Assembly: GCF_002887775.1 (NCBI RefSeq)
Contig: NZ_LOCM01000006.1
Location: forward strand, 114,959 to 178,958
Reading direction: 5' to 3'
Length of the DNA: 64,000 bases
Source: Streptococcus penaeicida
GTDB lineage: Bacteria > Bacillota > Bacilli > Lactobacillales > Streptococcaceae
The position numbers were made by a program, and so were the translations under genes. The notes under the pieces were generated by a model. It was not told where the DNA came from and made no database searches. It saw only the letters and a list, made by a program, of their open reading frames with translations. Within the stretch, counting starts at the first letter, position 1; the number at the start of each line of letters is the position of its first letter. Of this stretch, positions 61,109-64,000 are shown piece after piece.

Positions 61109-62407
61109 ATGGATACTTTAGCACATTATTATGGTCGCCTTTTCACGGAAAATCAGCTAGATACTAATCTGAAAAAACTTGCTCAATCTAAGGCTAGTTT
61201 TGACAAACGTGGTAAGGATTTTTTCTGCGGACGCTGTCAGAGTAAAGCTGTTTTGGAGCATATTTTACCAAACGGAAATATCTATTGTCGAAAATGTATT
61301 GTTTTTGGGCGCGTTGAAAGTCAAGCGCAGCTCTACTATTTTCCTGCTCAGCCATTTCCAAAAGGAGAATTTTTGAGATGGCAAGGGGAGTTGACGCCTT
61401 TTCAAGGTGAAATTTCAAAAGCTTTGTTAAGAAACTATGAGCATGGTTTAAAAACTTTGGTCTATGCAGTGACAGGTGCTGGGAAAACGGAAATGATTTA
61501 TGCTCTCTTAGCCAAAGTCCTCAATCAGGGTGGTTGGGTGGCCTTGGCAAGTCCTCGGATTGATGTTTGCATTGAAATCCATAAACGCTTAGTGCGTGAC
61601 TTTTCCTGTACTGTTCAGCTTATGCATGCTGGGTCAGGACCATATAAGAGATCACCGCTAATTGTTTTGACGACACATCAACTATTGAAATTCTATCAGG
61701 CTTTTGACTTAATCATTATCGATGAAGTTGACTCCTTTCCATTTGTCGATAATGCTGTTCTTAATCATGCCGTTCAATCTGCTTTGAAAGAAGAGGGGCG
61801 CTTGGTCTATCTAACAGCAACTTCTACTAGAGCACTAGAAAAAGAAGTAGCAAGTGGACAACTAAGCAAGTTAACACTATCACGGCGTTTTCATAATAAT
61901 CCTTTGGTTGTACCAAAATTTCGTCTAGTCTTTCAGATTCAGCAAGCTCTAGAGAAGGGGAAATTGCCAAGAGCCCTTTATCAAGCCGTCAAGAAACAAT
62001 TGCAATCCCCATATCCTCTTTTAATATTCTATCCAGTCATCGAAAAAGGTCAGGAATTTTTTCAGATTTTACAAAAATCATTTGATGAGATTGCCATGGC
62101 CTATGTCAGTAGTCAAACAGAAGAACGGAAAGAAAAAATTGAGGCTTTTCGAGAGGGAAAATTGAGAATCCTGATCTCAACAACAATTCTAGAAAGGGGT
62201 GTTACCTTCCCTGGAGTTGATGTTTTGTTTGTGCTCGCTGACCATCACCTCTTTAATTCTTCCAGCCTCATCCAAATCGCAGGTCGAGTTGGGAGATCGC
62301 TTGACAGGCCAGATGGTCAACTTGTTTTTTTCCATGAGGGAGTTAGCGCAGCAATGTACAAAGCAAGAAAAGAAATTATTGGACTAAATAAGGAGGCTTA
62401 TGGTTAG
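61109..62407 (+). CDS. comFA: Competence DNA helicase ComFA
   Basis: DEAD-like ATPase of 432 residues that helps pull single-stranded DNA through the ComEC channel during transformation. An N-terminal four-Cys zinc motif (CGRCQ, CRKC, about residues 41-70) precedes Walker A VTGAGKTE, IIDEVDSFP as the DExD-type box, TATSTRA and the C-terminal AGRVGRSLDRP. No Shine-Dalgarno is seen; a ComX box lies directly upstream. Overlaps comFC by 8 bases. Confidence 0.94.
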   Translation: MDTLAHYYGRLFTENQLDTNLKKLAQSKASFDKRGKDFFCGRCQSKAVLEHILPNGNIYCRKCIVFGRVESQAQLYYFPAQPFPKGEFLRWQGELTPFQGEISKALLRNYEHGLKTLVYAVTGAGKTEMIYALLAKVLNQGGWVALASPRIDVCIEIHKRLVRDFSCTVQLMHAGSGPYKRSPLIVLTTHQLLKFYQAFDLIIIDEVDSFPFVDNAVLNHAVQSALKEEGRLVYLTATSTRALEKEVASGQLSKLTLSRRFHNNPLVVPKFRLVFQIQQALEKGKLPRALYQAVKKQLQSPYPLLIFYPVIEKGQEFFQILQKSFDEIAMAYVSSQTEERKEKIEAFREGKLRILISTTILERGVTFPGVDVLFVLADHHLFNSSSLIQIAGRVGRSLDRPDGQLVFFHEGVSAAMYKARKEIIGLNKEAYG

Positions 62408-63080
62408 GAATTGTTTGTTTTGTGAGAATCCCCTGCAAGAAAGTTACTCATTAATAGAAATCCTCACTTTAAAAAATAAGAAAAGGTGGACGTGCACTTC
62501 CTGTCAGAATCAATTCGTTTCTATAGAAACAAACCACTGCCCAAGATGTTATAGGGATGACTGTCAGGGAATATGTAACGATTGTCTAAGGTGGGAAGAA
62601 AAGGGCCATCTAGTTGACCATTATGCCCTTTACAAGAATAATCAAGCAATGTCAGATTTCTTCAACCTGTATAAAAAACAAGGGGACTACCATTTGAAGA
62701 ATGTCTTTTCAGATAAATTGAGGGAGCATATTGCTAAGGAATTTAGTCACTACCATGTGATACCTATTCCCTCATCAGAAAAGCAAATTGACAAGTTAGG
62801 CTATGATCCTGTAAAAGAAGTTATAAAAGCATCAAAGATTCCATATGAAGATTTGATTCAATGCAATGAAATAGCTGAAAAGAAAAAATCAACAATTAAT
62901 ATGGAAAAGTCCTTGAGAAAAAAATATTCGCTCAATCCTAAAATAATGGCTAAACTTTGTGGCAGGAAACTCCTTATTGTTTGTGACAGGTATCAGACCG
63001 GTAATACAATCTATATGATTAAGGAACTTTTAATTGCTAATGGTTTTCAAGAAATAAAAAGTCTTAGTATTGTACGCTAA
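62400..63080 (+). CDS. comFC: Competence protein ComFC, divergent
   Basis: Phosphoribosyltransferase-like protein of 226 residues that works with ComFA in DNA uptake. Paired Cys motifs (CLFC, CTSC, CPRC, CNDC) form the N-terminal zinc region. The PRPP-type loop near residue 195 reads LLIVCDRYQTGNT where ComFC proteins usually have a DDIYTTG-type sequence, so the first Asp is Cys here. The start has AGGAGG inside comFA. Length is close to normal, so it is probably intact but diverged. Confidence 0.87.
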   Translation: MVRNCLFCENPLQESYSLIEILTLKNKKRWTCTSCQNQFVSIETNHCPRCYRDDCQGICNDCLRWEEKGHLVDHYALYKNNQAMSDFFNLYKKQGDYHLKNVFSDKLREHIAKEFSHYHVIPIPSSEKQIDKLGYDPVKEVIKASKIPYEDLIQCNEIAEKKKSTINMEKSLRKKYSLNPKIMAKLCGRKLLIVCDRYQTGNTIYMIKELLIANGFQEIKSLSIVR

Positions 63081-63083
63081 AAC

Positions 63084-63137
63084 TTGCAAATTTTCATGAA
63101 AACGGTATAATAATAGTAAAGAAAGCGCTTAAAGCGC
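63084..63137 (+). promoter_or_regulatory. hpf promoter with downstream palindrome / cre-like site
   Basis: TTGCAA (63084-63089), 16 bp, TATAAT (63106-63111). Just past the predicted start lies the perfect inverted repeat GCGCTT-A-AAGCGC (63125-63137), overlapped by AGAAAGCGCTTAAA (63120-63133), which matches the cre consensus at 12 of 14 positions. Confidence 0.55.
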
Positions 63138-63153
63138 GGAAAAGAGGTATCTT

Positions 63154-63702
63154 ATGATTAAATTTAGTATTCGTGGAGAAAATATCGAAGTAACAGATGC
63201 AATTCGCGACTATGTTGAATCAAAGCTCGCTAAAATTGAAAAATATTTTGTTGAAGATAATGAAATAGATACTCGTGTCAATTTAAAAGTCTATCGTGAA
63301 AAGACTGCTAAAGTTGAAGTTACCATTTTACTTGGTTCTATGACTTTAAGAGCAGAAGATGTTTCACAAGATATGTATGGCTCAATCGATTTAGTTGTTG
63401 ATAAAATTGAACGCCAAATTCGTAAGAATAAAACAAAAATTGCTAAAAAACACCGTGAAAAAATGCCAACAGGTCAAGTATTCACGAGTGAATTTGAGGC
63501 AGAAGAAGTTGAAGAAACTCCAGTTGTAAGAGTTGTTCGTACAAAGAACGTAACCTTAAAACCAATGGATATTGAAGAAGCTCGTCTTCAAATGGAACTA
63601 CTTGGACATGATTTCTTCATATATACTGATTCAGAAGATGGGGAAACAAATGTGCTTTACCGTCGTGAAGATGGCGACCTTGGGCTTATTGAAGCAAAAT
63701 AA
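63154..63702 (+). CDS. hpf: Ribosome hibernation promoting factor, long form
   Basis: Protein of 182 residues that dimerises 70S ribosomes into inactive 100S particles in stationary phase or starvation. The N-terminal domain (about 1-100) has MIKFSIRGENIEVTDAIRDY and the basic RKNKTKIAKKH end; the C-terminal dimerisation domain contains VRVVRTKNVTLKPMD and ARLQMELLGHDFF. AAGAGG precedes the ATG. It sits directly upstream of an rRNA operon. Confidence 0.95.
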   Translation: MIKFSIRGENIEVTDAIRDYVESKLAKIEKYFVEDNEIDTRVNLKVYREKTAKVEVTILLGSMTLRAEDVSQDMYGSIDLVVDKIERQIRKNKTKIAKKHREKMPTGQVFTSEFEAEEVEETPVVRVVRTKNVTLKPMDIEEARLQMELLGHDFFIYTDSEDGETNVLYRREDGDLGLIEAK

Positions 63703-63710
63703 AAGACAGC

Positions 63711-63752
63711 AAATAGCAGGGGCTTAACCCCTGCTATTTTTTTTTTTTTGTA
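63711..63752 (+). terminator. Terminator after hpf
   Basis: AATAGCAGGGG pairs with CCCCTGCTATT around 5 bases, followed by an unusually long T-run of about 14. Confidence 0.93.
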
Positions 63753-63770
63753 AAAAAGCAAGCAATGCTA

Positions 63771-63800
63771 TTGACAAGCGAGGTAGGTATAGTCTATACT
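63771..63800 (+). promoter_or_regulatory. rRNA operon promoter P1
   Basis: TTGACA (63771-63776), 18 bp, TATACT (63795-63800). Confidence 0.8.
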
Positions 63801-63854
63801 AATTGAGTTGCCAAATTTTAGATTTATTAATCAAAAAATAAATGAAAAAAGTTG

Positions 63855-63883
63855 TTGACAAGGTCACACTGACCTGATAGAAT
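63855..63883 (+). promoter_or_regulatory. rRNA operon promoter P2
   Basis: TTGACA (63855-63860), 17 bp, TAGAAT (63878-63883) with TG at 63875-63876. A TATAAT at 63883-63888 overlaps but is 22 bp from the -35. Confidence 0.8.
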
Positions 63884-63889
63884 ATAATA

Positions 63890-64000
63890 GTTGTCTCGTA
63901 AGAGATGGCAAGACCTTTGAGAACTGAATAAGACAAGAAAAACCAAATGTGAGGGTGATATGTTTAGATGCATATTATCCGTCAATGAAGTAAAAAACAA
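63890..64000 (+). other. rRNA leader region
   Basis: Transcribed leader of an rRNA operon. It includes a boxA-like CCTTTGAGAAC near 63913, part of the antitermination signal, and typical 16S 5' flank sequence. The conserved 16S start is not reached before the window ends. Confidence 0.75.

Overview
The window is AT-rich chromosomal DNA of a Streptococcus, most likely of the pyogenic group (S. pyogenes / S. uberis / S. parauberis / S. iniae type). The evidence is gene order (rsmH-ftsL-pbpX-mraY; gpsB-rnpB-THUMP methyltransferase-mapZ; gmk-rpoZ-priA-fmt-rsmB-stp-stkP-liaFSR; comFA-comFC-hpf-rRNA), many extended -10 promoters, and family markers such as MapZ, LiaFSR and the HAD-cyclophilin fusion. 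Most genes are on the plus strand. The exceptions are a TetR regulator, a wall-spanning protein, pbp1a-recU, luxS, cysK and yigZ.

Layout. 1-7.5 kb: 3' end of lacG, a Cof-type phosphatase, a TetR/DegV divergent pair, a membrane-anchored repeat protein, nagA behind a NagR-type operator, an aldo/keto reductase and an ICMT-like membrane protein. 7.5-11.5 kb: a glycine T-box riboswitch, two tandem copies of a 121-bp structured element each preceded by a copy of the glyQ start, then glyQ-glyS and a DUF896 gene. 11.5-16 kb: glpK, a transaldolase-like gene and tkt, two of them with cre-like sites. 16-21 kb: an ABC exporter and proBA. 21-27 kb: the rsmH-ftsL-pbpX-mraY division cluster and a DEAD-box helicase. 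27-36.4 kb: polar amino acid ABC transporter, DUF4059, trxB, an amino acid permease, pncB-nadE and pepC. 36.4-43.4 kb: pbp1a-recU, ypsA, gpsB, RNase P RNA, an rRNA methyltransferase and mapZ. 43.4-44.7 kb: a double-glycine bacteriocin-like peptide behind a ComE/BlpR-type box, a small conserved protein and luxS. 44.8-59.3 kb: rny, gmk, rpoZ, priA, fmt, rsmB, stp-stkP, liaFSR, the HAD-PPIase fusion and an S1 protein. 59.4-64 kb: cysK, yigZ, comFA-comFC, hpf and the promoter/leader region of an rRNA operon whose 16S gene starts beyond the window.

Functional picture. Cell division and wall synthesis dominate: PBP2x, PBP1a, MraY, FtsL, GpsB, MapZ, the kinase/phosphatase pair StkP/Stp and the envelope-stress system LiaFSR all lie here. 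MapZ and GpsB are known from other streptococci to work with StkP.

Two things stand out. First, six genes expected to be intact (glyQ, tkt, the ABC exporter permease, nadE, pepC, rny) contain seven one-base losses, each best restored by adding one base to a short homopolymer. This looks like sequencing error, not decay. Second, the 121-bp element between the glycine T-box and glyQ can fold into the same four-stem structure in both copies. The last stem is almost entirely different in sequence but still paired, which is the most novel-looking signal in the window. Start codons were revised for many genes from Shine-Dalgarno position. proB, rsmH and comFA appear to be translated from leaderless or nearly leaderless mRNAs.
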